Shown piece by piece: positions 9,752 through 18,499 of a stretch of DNA of 33,105 nt (the first letter of the stretch is position 1; each line of letters begins with the position of its first letter). The stretch covers positions 1 through 33,105 of the forward strand of contig JARLGE010000230.1 in the NCBI GenBank assembly GCA_031296215.1, given 5' to 3'. The translations under genes and the position numbers were made by a program. Below the pieces are notes generated by a model, which was not told the DNA's origin, searched no databases, and saw nothing but the letters and a program-made list of their open reading frames with translations. The DNA comes from Occallatibacter sp. Lineage in GTDB: Bacteria; Acidobacteriota; Terriglobia; Terriglobales; Acidobacteriaceae.

Positions 9752-9907
9752 TTAGTCGCGGAAACCGGCGCTCACGGCCACGCGCTTGCGGCCGATGGCG
9801 CGGCGGCGGCTCAAAACGGCTGCGCCGCTCTTGGTCTTCATGCGCGCGCGAAAACCGTGCGTCTTCACGCGTTTGCGGCGATTCGGTTGAAATGTGCGCT
9901 TGGGCAT
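9752..9907 (-). CDS. rpmH: 50S ribosomal protein L34
   Basis: 51 aa, very basic. The translation begins [20 protein letters not shown] and continues with the family-typical [21 protein letters not shown]. It is slightly longer than the usual 44-47 aa through the tail [14 protein letters not shown] lies 9 nt before the ATG. It is the first gene of the leftward rpmH-rnpA-yidD-yidC block and is divergent from dnaA, the standard arrangement beside many bacterial replication origins. L34 sits in the large ribosomal subunit. Confidence 0.97.
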   Translation of the reverse strand: MPKRTFQPNRRKRVKTHGFRARMKTKSGAAVLSRRRAIGRKRVAVSAGFRD

Positions 9908-9970
9908 AAAAATGCGCTCCTGTTTCCTGGTTCAGTTTTGCAGAAATCTGCGCCTCGACGGCAAGTTTTA

Positions 9971-9999
9971 AGTATATCGCAGGTTGCGCCCGGAATCCA
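9971..9999 (-). promoter_or_regulatory. Possible rpmH promoter
   Basis: On the minus strand, TATACT (9976-9971) forms a good -10 with a weak -35, TGGATT (9999-9994), at a 17-bp spacing. It lies 64 bp upstream of the rpmH ATG. The -10 is convincing, the -35 is not. Confidence 0.35.
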
Positions 10000-10246
10000 G
10001 CCCCATACACTTTTCGGCGCGGAGCCGTGCGCTGCTGCCCGGCATCGAACTCATGCTTCAAGCCGTTCGCCCCGTGCTTCAAAGCAGGGACGCGGTCTCG
10101 CCTATGGGCTCGATTGGAGCGTGCCCCAAGGTGACCCCAGTAATCCTTTCCTGTGCGGCAACAGCCATTGGACTGCACGATGGTGCGAGTTTCACCACCA
10201 TTGGTGCAACTGGAAGTGAGTGCCCAAAAGTTGTGTGAATAGAGGA

Positions 10247-10274
10247 TTGCAACGAGGGAGAAATGTGCTACTAT
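10247..10274 (+). promoter_or_regulatory. Probable dnaA promoter (extended -10)
   Basis: TTGCAA (10247-10252), a 16-bp spacer, then TACTAT (10269-10274) preceded by TGC, giving an extended -10 (TGnTACTAT). Transcription would start near 10281, about 210 nt before the dnaA ATG. A long leader is plausible for dnaA but not shown. Confidence 0.45.
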
Positions 10275-10493
10275 CGGGACCGTTCAAGAAAAGTATCCCA
10301 GCGTCCCACGGAACGATTTTATCCTCGGTCCCAGGCTTGTTGTTTTCAGGGGCAGACCAGCGGCAATCAGGTAATTGGGCGGCAACTGTCGGGCGCAGAG
10401 CGAATCCTTTGCGCCGGCAGAGAGCCGTTGTCCAAACCTCGCGGATGAACCGGAACGGAAATAAATTAGGCGACGCAGGCAAGGAATAAGTCG

Positions 10494-11903
10494 ATGGCAT
10501 TTGCAACTTCGCCGGCACCGGTTCTCAACCCCTGGCTTCAGATCCTCGCGGCCCTCGAAAAGAAAGTGATCCGCCAGTCCTTCGAGACCTGGCTCAAGCC
10601 CACTCGCTATAGCCACGCCACGGGTCGCACGCTGTATGTTCGCGTGCCCTCGCCTGAGTTTCAGCACATCGGAGACAAGTATGGCGACCTGATTCAGGAG
10701 GCCATTGACCTGCAATCGCTGGAGTTCGACGACGTCAGCTTCGTCACCGCCGAGGAAGACCCATCGATTCCACCGCAACGGCGCGATGGCGGCTTCGGCC
10801 CGGTTCCCGCGCATGCGCCCACCGCGCCGCCCCCGCCGCCCTCGCGTAACCCGCCGCAGCAGGAGCGCTTCGACTGGTCGACAGCAGCGCAACTCAACCA
10901 GCGCTATACCTTTGACGCCTTCGTAATCGGCAACGGCAACCAGTTTGCCCGCGCCGCTGCCCTGGCCGTGGCCGAGCGCCCCTCGCGCGCTTACAACCCG
11001 CTCTTCCTCTATGGCGGCGTCGGCATGGGCAAGACTCACCTGATGCACGCCATCGGCCACGAGGTCAAGCGGCGCCAGCCCATGGCCAGCATCTCCTACG
11101 TCTCCGCGGAAAAGTTCACCAACGAGATGATCACCTCGATCCGCAACGATCGCATGACCAGCTTCCGCGATCGCTTCCGCACCGTGGACGTGCTGCTCAT
11201 CGACGACATTCAGTTCATCGCCCAGAAGGAGCGCACGCAGGAGGAGTTCTTCCACACTTTCAACGCCCTGCACGAAAGCATGAAGCAGATCGTGATCGCC
11301 TCCGATCGTCCGCCCAAGGAGCTGACGGAGATTGAAGACCGGTTGCGCTCGCGCTTCGAGTGGGGCCTCATCGCCGACATTCAGCCGCCCGATCTCGAGA
11401 CCAAAGTCGCCATCCTGCAAAAGAAGGCGGAGAGCGAGCAGGTGCAACTGCCCACCGACGTTGCGCTGTTTGTCGCCTCCAACGTCCGCACCAACGTTCG
11501 TGAGCTGGAAGGCGCGCTGGTGCGGCTGATTGCCTGGTGCCAGTTGAACCGCATGGAGATCACGCTGGCTTCGACGCAGCAGTGCCTGAAGCAGTTCATC
11601 GACATGCAGGTGCGCAAGATTACGATCGAGGCGATTCAGCGGGCTGTGGCCGAGCAGTTCGGCATGAGGGTCGTCGACCTGAAGCAAAAGAACAACTCGC
11701 GCAACGTGGTGGTGCCGCGGCAGATCGCCATGTACCTGGCCAAGCAGATGACCGAAGCGAGCCTGCCGGAGATCGGCCGCCAGTTCGGCAACAAGCACCA
11801 CACCACGGTGATGCATTCGATCTCCAAGATCGACGAGCAACGCCGCGCCGACAAGGACCTGCACCGCACACTCAACAAGCTGCAGGAACTGCTGAACGGA
11901 TAG
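10494..11903 (+). CDS. dnaA: Chromosomal replication initiator DnaA
   Basis: 469 aa. DnaA is the ATP-dependent initiator that binds DnaA boxes and opens oriC. Domain I is at about 10-80 (LEKKVIRQSFETWLKPTRY). A Pro-rich linker (PPPPPSRNPPQQ) lies near 100-125. The AAA+ core has Walker A GGVGMGKT at 174-181 and Walker B VLLIDDIQF near 235-243. The domain IV helix-turn-helix carries the signature IGRQFGNKHHTTVMHSISKI near 423-442. The ATG follows AAGGAA with about 8 nt spacing. The length is normal. It is divergent from the rpmH block. The next gene downstream is a convergent acyltransferase, so the common dnaA-dnaN pairing is absent here. Confidence 0.98.
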   Translation: MAFATSPAPVLNPWLQILAALEKKVIRQSFETWLKPTRYSHATGRTLYVRVPSPEFQHIGDKYGDLIQEAIDLQSLEFDDVSFVTAEEDPSIPPQRRDGGFGPVPAHAPTAPPPPPSRNPPQQERFDWSTAAQLNQRYTFDAFVIGNGNQFARAAALAVAERPSRAYNPLFLYGGVGMGKTHLMHAIGHEVKRRQPMASISYVSAEKFTNEMITSIRNDRMTSFRDRFRTVDVLLIDDIQFIAQKERTQEEFFHTFNALHESMKQIVIASDRPPKELTEIEDRLRSRFEWGLIADIQPPDLETKVAILQKKAESEQVQLPTDVALFVASNVRTNVRELEGALVRLIAWCQLNRMEITLASTQQCLKQFIDMQVRKITIEAIQRAVAEQFGMRVVDLKQKNNSRNVVVPRQIAMYLAKQMTEASLPEIGRQFGNKHHTTVMHSISKIDEQRRADKDLHRTLNKLQELLNG

Positions 11904-11929
11904 CCAGTCAGCAGGTCAGCGAGTCAGCG

Positions 11930-11971
11930 AAAAAACAGAAGCCCACGCCGCGGCTTTCCGGTGTGGGCTTC
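11930..11971 (-). terminator. Bidirectional-looking terminator between dnaA and the acyltransferase gene
   Basis: A 13-bp stem (11938-11950 with 11959-11971, one G-T pair) closes an 8-nt loop. On the minus strand it is followed by a run of six T (A6 at 11930-11935 on the plus strand), so it is a good terminator for the leftward acyltransferase gene. On the plus strand the tail is not T-rich, so termination of dnaA is less certain. Confidence 0.75.
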
Positions 11972-12013
11972 GTTGCAAGTGGGGAGGCGTGCAGGAAGTT
12001 AGCGGCCGCTTTT

Positions 12014-13147
12014 TCAGGGTGTCTCAAGCGCCGGCTTCTTTACGGCTGGGCTGCGAATGCCAATCCTTTTGAGAAGGCCGCGCAGCGCGGGCTCAAAATA
12101 CCAGGCGATTGCCAGCGCCGCCGCCCCCACGCACACAAGTGCAAGCAGAGCGCAGGGAAGAGGAGCCAGGCCGAGCCGGTTCGCCTGGTAAATTGCGTAC
12201 TCGCCTACCCGTTCGTGCAGCAGATAGAACGGGTAGGTCGTCAAGCCCAGCAGCCTGACAATTCTTCTCACTGCGGCGTTCGCCGTAAATCGATGGTTGA
12301 GTTTTACTGATGCCAGAATGGCCGCGAAGGCAACGCAGAACGCTAAGGAACCGGGGATGGCCAGGTGGGTCCAGGGCGATTCGGTTCCCGCAGCGGAGGG
12401 CGCGAACTTCGGCAGCAGTTCGACGGCCCGGGCATAGATCTCCATGCATCCAAGCGCGACGGCCAGCCCCGCTGCCGCAGCGCCAAGGTTGCTGAGCCGC
12501 TTCTCCTTGAAGAGCCAGACCAGAATGCCCAGGCCAAAGTAGGGTCCGTGCCGCAGCAGCGACATATTCTTCCAGCCGTAGTCGAAATCGACCCAGGCCC
12601 AGTGGACCAGCCCGCGAGAGGTCAACGTGAGCGCGACAAGATAGGGCGCGCCCCACAGGATGAGCAGGATGGCGATGGATTGAAGATGTTTGAAGCCACG
12701 AAACGTAAGGACCGAGTAGACCAAGAAATAGAAAGCCAGCTCGATGGGCAGCGTCCAATAGGCGGTGGCGAGAAAGGGACCGGGCAGCAGAATCATGGAG
12801 TAGTAAAGCGGAATGAGCCCGGTCGTGTGCCGGGCATATCCGCCCCACAGGAACAGCGGATAGCTCACCGCCGCCGCGCACCAGGCCGCGGGATAGATGC
12901 GCAGAAAGCGCCCGGTCATGAACTGCCGCGCCGTTGCGCCGTGCGCGGAGTTGGCGATGACCAGGCCGGAGATGACAAAGAACACCTCGACGCCCACCCA
13001 TCCAAAGGGCAGGAACCAGGCGATTCCAGCTGTCATCCAGGTCAGATGAAACGCGGCCACGCTGACCGCGCAGGCGAAGCGCACCAGGTCGATTCCGTAG
13101 ATGTAGTCGCTCTTGCCTTGGTGCGCCGCATGTTCCGGTTCCGGCAT
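12014..13147 (-). CDS. Acyltransferase 3 family membrane protein (OafA/YrhL-like)
   Basis: 377 aa from the ATG at 13147, which gives MPEPEHAAHQ. An upstream in-frame start at 13249 would add 34 residues of non-family-like sequence. Family knowledge: these multi-spanning inner-membrane enzymes transfer acyl groups to surface glycans. The hallmark R-x10-H of the first segment is present (R23 in LVRFAC, H34 in AAFHLTW). It is followed by GWVGVEVFFVISGLVI and RFLRIYPAAW, then by roughly eight further hydrophobic segments. The C-terminus TTYPFYLLHE is also family-typical. The substrate cannot be told: no glycan cluster is next to it. It ends at a strong terminator convergent with dnaA and starts about 180 bp downstream of trpB2. 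Confidence 0.9.
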   Translation of the reverse strand: MPEPEHAAHQGKSDYIYGIDLVRFACAVSVAAFHLTWMTAGIAWFLPFGWVGVEVFFVISGLVIANSAHGATARQFMTGRFLRIYPAAWCAAAVSYPLFLWGGYARHTTGLIPLYYSMILLPGPFLATAYWTLPIELAFYFLVYSVLTFRGFKHLQSIAILLILWGAPYLVALTLTSRGLVHWAWVDFDYGWKNMSLLRHGPYFGLGILVWLFKEKRLSNLGAAAAGLAVALGCMEIYARAVELLPKFAPSAAGTESPWTHLAIPGSLAFCVAFAAILASVKLNHRFTANAAVRRIVRLLGLTTYPFYLLHERVGEYAIYQANRLGLAPLPCALLALVCVGAAALAIAWYFEPALRGLLKRIGIRSPAVKKPALETP

Positions 13148-13230
13148 CTTGGATTCCAGTCTCCAGCCATCGATGATTGACGCTAGAGTACAAGGTTGCC
13201 AATCCCACCTGCGGGTTAATTCGGCGCGCA

Positions 13231-13248
13231 TGTGCCGAAGTCGGCACA
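13231..13248. repeat. Perfect 8-bp inverted repeat (operator- or hairpin-like)
   Basis: TGTGCCGA, a 2-bp spacer, then TCGGCACA. It sits 84 bp upstream of the acyltransferase ATG and 79 bp beyond the trpB2 stop. No T-run follows on either strand, so a dimeric-regulator operator is as likely as a terminator. Confidence 0.45.
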
Positions 13249-13290
13249 CTCGCCATCCGGATCGGAAGAGCCATCAATCCGCGGGCCGCG

Positions 13291-13325
13291 CCCTGATCCC
13301 TAACCCCTGAGCCCTGAACCCTGCT
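13291..13325. repeat. Five tandem copies of a 7-bp repeat (CCCTGAN-like)
   Basis: CCCTGAT, CCCTAAC, CCCTGAG, CCCTGAA and CCCTGCT lie head to tail, 1 bp from the trpB2 stop codon on the other strand. The first four bases (CCCT) are constant. It is a short heptanucleotide microsatellite, possibly length-variable. Confidence 0.8.
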
Positions 13326-13326
13326 C

Positions 13327-14694
13327 TTACCCCACCGCGGGCAGGCCGGCAAGCGCCATCGCAATCTCCTCGGCCGGATAGTCGTAGTTCTCGAGCAACC
13401 CCGCCTGGTAGTTGATGTAGGACTGCATGTCGAAGTGGCCATGCCCGCAGAGGTTGAACAGAATCGTCCGCCCCTGGCCTTCAGCCTTGCATTTCAGCGC
13501 CTCGGCAATCGCTCCGGCCACGGCGTGGTTGGCCTCGGGCGCGGGAATGATTCCCTCGGCGCGCGCGAACTGAATGCCCGCCGCAAACGCATCCAACTGC
13601 TGCACGCTGGTGGCCTCGATCAGCCCCAGGTCGCGCGCGTGGGAAACCAGCGGCGCCATGCCGTGATAGCGCAGCCCTCCGGCATGAATGCCGGGCGGAA
13701 TGAAGGTCGAGCCCAGGGTGTGCATCTTGACCAGGGGAGTGAGATGGCCGGTGTCGCCGAAGTCGTAGGCAAAATGTCCCTTGGTGAGGCTGGGACAGGC
13801 CGCCGGTTCCACGGCAACCACGCGCGCGCTGGTCTCGCCCTTGATCTTCTTTCCGAGGTACGGGAACACGAGGCCTGCAAAGTTTGAGCCGCCGCCCGTG
13901 CAGCCGACAAGCACATCCGGTTCATCGCCGGCCAGCGCCATCTGCTCCATCGCTTCCAGGCCGATCACCGTCTGATGCAGCAGCACGTGATTGAGCACGC
14001 TGCCCAGAGCGTACTTGGTGTTGGGGTCCTTGGCCGCTACCTCCACGGCTTCTGAGATTGCAATGCCCAGCGAGCCGTTGGTGTGGGGAAACTCGGCCAG
14101 AATGGCGCGCCCACACTCCGTCTCCACGCTGGGGCTGGCCGTGACACTGGCTCCGAAGGCCTCCATCAGCGCGCGCCGGTAGGGCTTCTGGTCATAGCTC
14201 ACGCGGACCATGTAGACCTTGCACTCGAGCCCGAAAAACGCGCAGGCCATGGCCAGCGCCGAACCCCACTGCCCCGCGCCCGTCTCCGTGCAAAGCCGCT
14301 TGGTCCCTTCGATCTTGTTGTAGTAAGCCTGCGCCACCGCCGTGTTCGGCTTGTGCGAGCCGGCTGGGCTCACGCCTTCGTACTTGTAATAAATCTTCGC
14401 CGGCGTATCGAGCGCCTTCTCCAGACGCCGCGCGCGGAACAAGGGCGATGGCCGCCACTGCGCATACACCTGACGGACCGGATCCGGAATCTCGATCTCC
14501 CGCTCCTGGCTCACCTCCTGCAGGATAAGGGCCATGGGAAACAGCGGTGTCAGGTCGTCCGGCCCGATGGGCTGCAGCGTCCCCGGATGCAGCGGCGGCG
14601 CCAGCGGCTTGGGCAGGTCGGCGGCAAGGTTATACCAGGCGCGGGGAATGCGATTTTGGGGCAGATTGTACTGGATAGTCTCCATGCGCAACAT
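13327..14694 (-). CDS. trpB: Tryptophan synthase beta chain, TrpB2 type (TrpB-like PLP enzyme)
   Basis: 455 aa. It is a PLP-dependent enzyme that joins indole and serine to make tryptophan; the TrpB2 branch often acts apart from TrpA. The PLP lysine is in AGSHKPNTA (K115). [12 protein letters not shown] near 136-147 is the serine and active-site loop, and [10 protein letters not shown] near 254-263 is the PLP-phosphate loop. The extended N-terminus ([15 protein letters not shown]) and the length of about 450 aa mark TrpB2 rather than TrpB1 (about 400 aa). A second ATG at 14685 (METIQYNLP) is an equally good start; neither has a clear Shine-Dalgarno sequence. No trpA or other trp gene is nearby, which fits a stand-alone indole-salvage role (inference). 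It follows the DinB gene by 46 bp and may be co-transcribed with it. Confidence 0.93.
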   Translation of the reverse strand: MLRMETIQYNLPQNRIPRAWYNLAADLPKPLAPPLHPGTLQPIGPDDLTPLFPMALILQEVSQEREIEIPDPVRQVYAQWRPSPLFRARRLEKALDTPAKIYYKYEGVSPAGSHKPNTAVAQAYYNKIEGTKRLCTETGAGQWGSALAMACAFFGLECKVYMVRVSYDQKPYRRALMEAFGASVTASPSVETECGRAILAEFPHTNGSLGIAISEAVEVAAKDPNTKYALGSVLNHVLLHQTVIGLEAMEQMALAGDEPDVLVGCTGGGSNFAGLVFPYLGKKIKGETSARVVAVEPAACPSLTKGHFAYDFGDTGHLTPLVKMHTLGSTFIPPGIHAGGLRYHGMAPLVSHARDLGLIEATSVQQLDAFAAGIQFARAEGIIPAPEANHAVAGAIAEALKCKAEGQGRTILFNLCGHGHFDMQSYINYQAGLLENYDYPAEEIAMALAGLPAVG

Positions 14695-14740
14695 CTTACC
14701 AGCGCCGGCGCATTCTATTCCGTGAAAGCGAACGACGCGC

Positions 14741-15289
14741 CTACCGCTGGCTGGCCTCGCCTGCCTGGACCCGCCGGTTGAACTCCTCCGACTTTCCCCG
14801 CGGCACTGTCAGCGGCTTCCAGGCGCGATGGTTCATGTGCTTGGCCAACAGCACAATCTGTCCGCAGTGGTAGGAGTAATGTGCCAGTTGCCGGTTGATG
14901 GCCTGCATCGCCGAGTGGGCCTCGCCTCGAATGGTCACCGTCCGCGCCAGGTCGGCGTCGCCCAGCGGCTCAAGCGCAGCGAACACGCAGGCCCATCCTT
15001 CTTCCCACGCGGCCGTGAGGGCCTCGCGCGAGGCCGGCGGATCGACAAATTCCTCGTCCCGGCGGCGGTCCGGCTTTTCGCCGTCGCTGGTCAAGAAATC
15101 CGTGAAGCGCGACCGCATATTTCCCGCCATGTGCTTCACGATCACGGCAATGGAGTTCGACTCCTTGTCCAGCACGGCAACCAGTTGCTCATCGGTCAAC
15201 TGCGCCATGGCCCGCTCGGCGAGGTTCTTGTAATAACGGAAGACCTCCTGCGAATCCTTTAGGTGGGAAGTGGTCAATTCCAGCGCCAT
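14741..15289 (-). CDS. DinB/DUF1572 family putative metal-dependent protein
   Basis: 182 aa. It is a four-helix-bundle protein of the DinB superfamily (DUF1572 group), which typically binds one divalent metal through three histidines. Visible candidates are His in [13 protein letters not shown] (near residue 53) and the pair in [17 protein letters not shown] (near 136 and 140). DEEFVDPP and the C-terminal SEEFN are also usual in this group as I recall it. Some relatives act in low-molecular-weight thiol transfer or detoxification; nothing here fixes a reaction. It is divergent from the M24 peptidase gene (142-bp gap) and upstream of trpB2. Confidence 0.85.
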   Translation of the reverse strand: MALELTTSHLKDSQEVFRYYKNLAERAMAQLTDEQLVAVLDKESNSIAVIVKHMAGNMRSRFTDFLTSDGEKPDRRRDEEFVDPPASREALTAAWEEGWACVFAALEPLGDADLARTVTIRGEAHSAMQAINRQLAHYSYHCGQIVLLAKHMNHRAWKPLTVPRGKSEEFNRRVQAGEASQR

Positions 15290-15431
15290 GGGGGTATTTT
15301 CGCACCGCGCATGAAAACTGCAAACCCGGAATCGAAGTCATCCAGGAAGACAACCCGCAACAAAATGAAACGCATGAATCCACCCCTCGAAGCATTACTC
15401 TGGAAGACACGGGCATTCCGCATGGAGGAGC

Positions 15432-16784
15432 ATGCCTTCCAGACTCAACGTATCCCGTCGCGGCTTCCTGGGCGCATCGGCCGCGGTTGCTGTCTCGGCC
15501 GCTCTCCCCGCTCCGCAGTCAGACGCAGCCGAACCCGTCATGGCGCTGCCCGCGTCGATTGCCGCCCTGCCCGTTCTCTCAGGCCTGGCCCGCCCCTTCA
15601 CCAATGCCGAGCGCCTGGCGCGAATCGACCGCGCCCGGCAACGGATGACCGCAACGAGAATCGACGCCGTCGTCCTGGCCAATTCCACCACATCTTCGGT
15701 CTACTTTGCCGATCTGCGCCTGAACGGCGGCGAGCGCCTGTGGGCGCTGACGATTCCCGCCAAATCCAGGCCTTTCCTCGTCTGTCCCGCCTTTGAAGAA
15801 GGCCGCGCCCGCGAACTGCTCGATGCGGGGCCCTTCGGCAAACAGGCCGATGTCCTGGTCTGGGAGGAGGACGAGAGCCCCTTCGCCGCGCTGGGCAAGG
15901 GCCTCGCCGATCGCGGACTCTTGGGCGCCACCGTCGGCCTCGACGAGAACATGAAGTTCGTCTTCGCGGAAGGCATTCGCGCCGCCAACCCGCACCTGAC
16001 AATCGTCAGCGCCTCGCCCGTCACCGCCGGATGCCGCATGGTGAAGGACGCGCACGAGATCGAGTGCCTCCGCCTGGCCTGCCGCGCGACTCTGCTCGTC
16101 TATCGCGCCGTTGCGCAGTCGCTTCAGATCGGCATGTCCACCGCCGATGTTCACTCGCTCATTGCCGCGGCCTACCGGCGCGTAGGCTTCGATGGCGAGG
16201 CCAGCCTGAACATCGATGAGTTCACCGCACTGCCCCACGGCTCGCGCCGGCAGCAGACCCTGCGCGAAGGCAGCATCCTCATGCTCGACGACGGCTGCTC
16301 GGTTGAGGGCTACACCTCCGACATCACCCGCACCTTCGTCCTGGGCAAAGCCACCGACAAAATGAAGCGCGTCTTCGATCTGGTCTACCGCGCGCAGTCC
16401 GCCGTCATCCACGCCGCGCGTCCCGGCGTGGCCACCGCCGACGTGGACGCCGCCGCCCGCAAAGTCATCGTCGATGGAGGCTACGGCCCCGGCTTCAAGT
16501 TCTTCTCCCATCGCCTTGGCCACGGCATCGGCATGGATATGCACGAGTGGCCCTACCTGGTGAAGAACAACATGTTTGGCTACGATCTCAATCCTCGTCT
16601 CGAGGCCGGCAATCTGCTCAGCAACGAGCCCGGCATCTATATTCCCGGTGAGTTCGGCATTCGCCTGGAAGACGACCTGCTCATCACTTCGTCCGGCGCC
16701 GGGCTCCTGACTCCGCAGAGTCCTTCGCTTGAAGATGCCTTCGCAGGCCTGGAACCTGCGCTGCCCGTCGTGAAAGGATCTTGA
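15432..16784 (+). CDS. Tat-exported M24 (Xaa-Pro aminopeptidase-like) metallopeptidase
   Basis: 450 aa. A twin-arginine signal opens the protein (SRRGFLGASAAVAVSAA, RR at 9-10), so it should be folded and metallated before export. A creatinase-type N-terminal domain covers about 55-195. The M24 pita-bread domain (about 205-430) has all five metal ligands: D286 and D297 (LDDGCSVEGYTSDITRTF), H364 (HRLGHGIG), E399 (SNEPGIY) and E413 (IRLEDD). It should therefore be an active dimetal peptidase removing N-terminal residues before proline, or a related dipeptidase. GGAGGA lies only about 3 nt before the ATG, which is close, but the RR motif supports this start. The next gene starts 5 bp after its stop. 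Confidence 0.92.
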   Translation: MPSRLNVSRRGFLGASAAVAVSAALPAPQSDAAEPVMALPASIAALPVLSGLARPFTNAERLARIDRARQRMTATRIDAVVLANSTTSSVYFADLRLNGGERLWALTIPAKSRPFLVCPAFEEGRARELLDAGPFGKQADVLVWEEDESPFAALGKGLADRGLLGATVGLDENMKFVFAEGIRAANPHLTIVSASPVTAGCRMVKDAHEIECLRLACRATLLVYRAVAQSLQIGMSTADVHSLIAAAYRRVGFDGEASLNIDEFTALPHGSRRQQTLREGSILMLDDGCSVEGYTSDITRTFVLGKATDKMKRVFDLVYRAQSAVIHAARPGVATADVDAAARKVIVDGGYGPGFKFFSHRLGHGIGMDMHEWPYLVKNNMFGYDLNPRLEAGNLLSNEPGIYIPGEFGIRLEDDLLITSSGAGLLTPQSPSLEDAFAGLEPALPVVKGS

Positions 16785-16789
16785 GCACT

Positions 16790-18109
16790 ATGAGCGGAGC
16801 ACGGCGCGATGGGCTGATGTTGCTGCTGCTGGGATCGGTCGTTTTTGTCTTCCTCGGGCTTGCCCTGGAGAGAGCCAGCCATGAGCCCATGGTGGACTTC
16901 CGCGTGATGTACTACCCCGCACGGTGTCTGGTTCAGCACGGCGACCCCTACAACCAGGCCCAGGTGCTCAGTCTCTACCGGGCCATGGCCGCAGACAACC
17001 CATCGGACTCGGAAAAAGTCCGCCAGATCGCCACGCGTTACATCTATCTGCCATCCGCGTTCTGCTTCACGGTCCCTCTGGCGCTGCTGCCCTGGGGACC
17101 GGCCCACATTCTCTGGCTCCTGTTCACCATGGGCGGCCTCATTTTTGCGTCGTTCCTGGTGTGGAATCTGGCAGCAGACTACGCCCCCGTGGCCACCGGC
17201 GCGCTGCTCTGCCTGTTCTTGGCCAATAGCGAACTGCTCATCATCTCCACCAACGCGGCCGGCATCGTTGTGAGCCTGTGCGCCGTCGCTGTATGGTGCT
17301 TTCTGCGCGAGCGCTTTGTCCCCGCGGGCATTCTTTGCCTGGCGCTTGCTCTGGCCATCAAGCCGCAGGACTCGGGCCTGGTGTGGCTTTATTTCCTGCT
17401 TGTCGGCGGGCTCTACCGCAAGCACGCGGTCCAGACCCTGCTGGTCACGGCCGCTCTCAGCCTGCCGGCGCTCCTGTGGGTTTGGCACGCCGCGCCCGGC
17501 TGGGCCCAGGAGTGGCAGTCCAATATTGCGATTCTCTCCGCGCGTGGTGGCATCAGCGATCCCGGCCCCACCTCCCTGGGCGGTCATGGTCTGGCCAACG
17601 TCATCAGCCTGCAATCCGTCATCAGCGTCTTTCGCGACGACCCCCGTGTTTACAATTCCGTCAGCTATCTGGTGTGTGCGCCTCTCCTGATCGTCTGGAT
17701 GGCCGTCACCCTGCGGTCGCGCGGCACGCGGGTCCGCACCTGGCTGGCGCTGGCCGGCGTCGCGGCGCTCACCATGCTGCCCTTCTACCATCGCCAATAC
17801 GACGCCAAATTGCTGCTGCTCGCCATTCCCGCATGCGCCATGCTCTGGGCCAAGGGCGGACTCGCCGGCCGGCTCTCGCTCCTCGTTACTCTCGCCGCCC
17901 TGCTCTTTACCGGCGACCTCACATGGGCCCTTTTTCTCGCTCTCGTCCAACGTCTGCCCCTGTTGCCGGCGGGCTTCTGGGCACAGCTTCGCGTCGTTCT
18001 GCAGGTCTTTCCCGCCCCTCTTAGCTTGCTGATCCTGGGCATCTTCTACCTGGTTGTCTACGCGCGCAAGGCCCCTGGGCCGGCTCCAGGCGCCGCAATC
18101 CGCAGCTGA
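16790..18109 (+). CDS. GT87-like (DUF2029) polytopic glycosyltransferase
   Basis: 439 aa from the ATG at 16790. An in-frame TTG at 16781 overlaps the previous stop and would add 3 residues. Family members use polyprenyl-phosphate sugars on the outer face of the membrane. The first membrane segment (LLLLGSVVFVFLGLAL) is followed by the catalytic-loop-type motif DFRVMYYPARCLVQHGDPYN, where the Asp is the expected general base. About ten more hydrophobic segments follow, with LALALAIKPQ (the KP element typical of GT87) near residues 187-196. It forms a tight pair with the exported peptidase upstream. I infer a role in envelope glycan synthesis; the acceptor is unknown. Confidence 0.82.
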   Translation: MSGARRDGLMLLLLGSVVFVFLGLALERASHEPMVDFRVMYYPARCLVQHGDPYNQAQVLSLYRAMAADNPSDSEKVRQIATRYIYLPSAFCFTVPLALLPWGPAHILWLLFTMGGLIFASFLVWNLAADYAPVATGALLCLFLANSELLIISTNAAGIVVSLCAVAVWCFLRERFVPAGILCLALALAIKPQDSGLVWLYFLLVGGLYRKHAVQTLLVTAALSLPALLWVWHAAPGWAQEWQSNIAILSARGGISDPGPTSLGGHGLANVISLQSVISVFRDDPRVYNSVSYLVCAPLLIVWMAVTLRSRGTRVRTWLALAGVAALTMLPFYHRQYDAKLLLLAIPACAMLWAKGGLAGRLSLLVTLAALLFTGDLTWALFLALVQRLPLLPAGFWAQLRVVLQVFPAPLSLLILGIFYLVVYARKAPGPAPGAAIRS

Positions 18110-18252
18110 TTTCCCTGGGGCAGCTTCTTTCGCCAGAGCCATCCCGGTCCCGCTGCGCTACAGCATCGGCAAAGCCGCCGACTCCACGCCCTTGAAATCA
18201 ACTCCCTCTTTTGCACGACAATCGCTATTTTCAGGGTCAATCCGGTATTCCA

Positions 18253-18276
18253 GCTCCCTCTCGTTCGAGAGGGAGC
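18253..18276. terminator. Strong hairpin downstream of the GT87 gene
   Basis: A perfect 10-bp stem (GCTCCCTCTC / GAGAGGGAGC) with a 4-nt loop (GTTC; the G and C could pair, leaving TT). It lies 143 bp after the GT87 stop in a 313-bp gap with no gene. There is no T-run on either side, so it may be a factor-assisted terminator or just a stable RNA hairpin. Confidence 0.4.
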
Positions 18277-18343
18277 GGCCTCTAGGCAATTGCGGCATCC
18301 TGCGCCAGAGGGATTCAGCCGCGCCCCGCGCCAGCGAGGATTC

Positions 18344-18352
18344 TGCTACACT
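18344..18352 (+). promoter_or_regulatory. Possible extended -10 for the tRNA-Pro gene
   Basis: TGCTACACT is an extended -10 (TGn plus TACACT) 70 bp upstream of the tRNA. It closely resembles the TGCTACTAT upstream of dnaA. No good -35 is visible. Confidence 0.33.
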
Positions 18353-18422
18353 GATCGAAGCGCAATCAAGGGGTCAAACGCGCCAGGCCGCGCCCCAACG
18401 ATACGCTTCCGCAACCCATGTT

Positions 18423-18499
<77 letters not shown>

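Larger units (their letters stand above)
9908..10493. other. rpmH-dnaA divergent gap, candidate origin neighbourhood without clear DnaA boxes
   Basis: 586 bp between divergent rpmH and dnaA, the place where oriC often lies. I searched both strands for TTWTNCACA and found no copy with one mismatch or fewer. The nearest are TTATCCTCG (about 10319) and CCATACACT (about 10002). There is no long AT-rich unwinding tract; the most AT-rich pieces are around 9965-9977 and 10460-10467. The gap holds the promoters listed separately. I see no gene in it. Confidence 0.5.

Noticed and set aside
10284-11864. 526-codon minus-strand frame over dnaA
   Set aside because: Antisense shadow of dnaA; Leu/Arg/His-rich with no family signature and no ribosome site.
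12093-13442. 449-codon minus-strand frame overlapping the acyltransferase and the trpB2 end
   Set aside because: Another frame of the same strand. The acyltransferase frame has membrane segments and the R-x10-H motif; this one is Arg-rich nonsense.
16637-18142. 501-codon minus-strand frame over the GT87 gene
   Set aside because: Antisense of a polytopic membrane gene; very Gln/Glu/Gly/Arg-rich without motifs, a typical codon-bias artefact.
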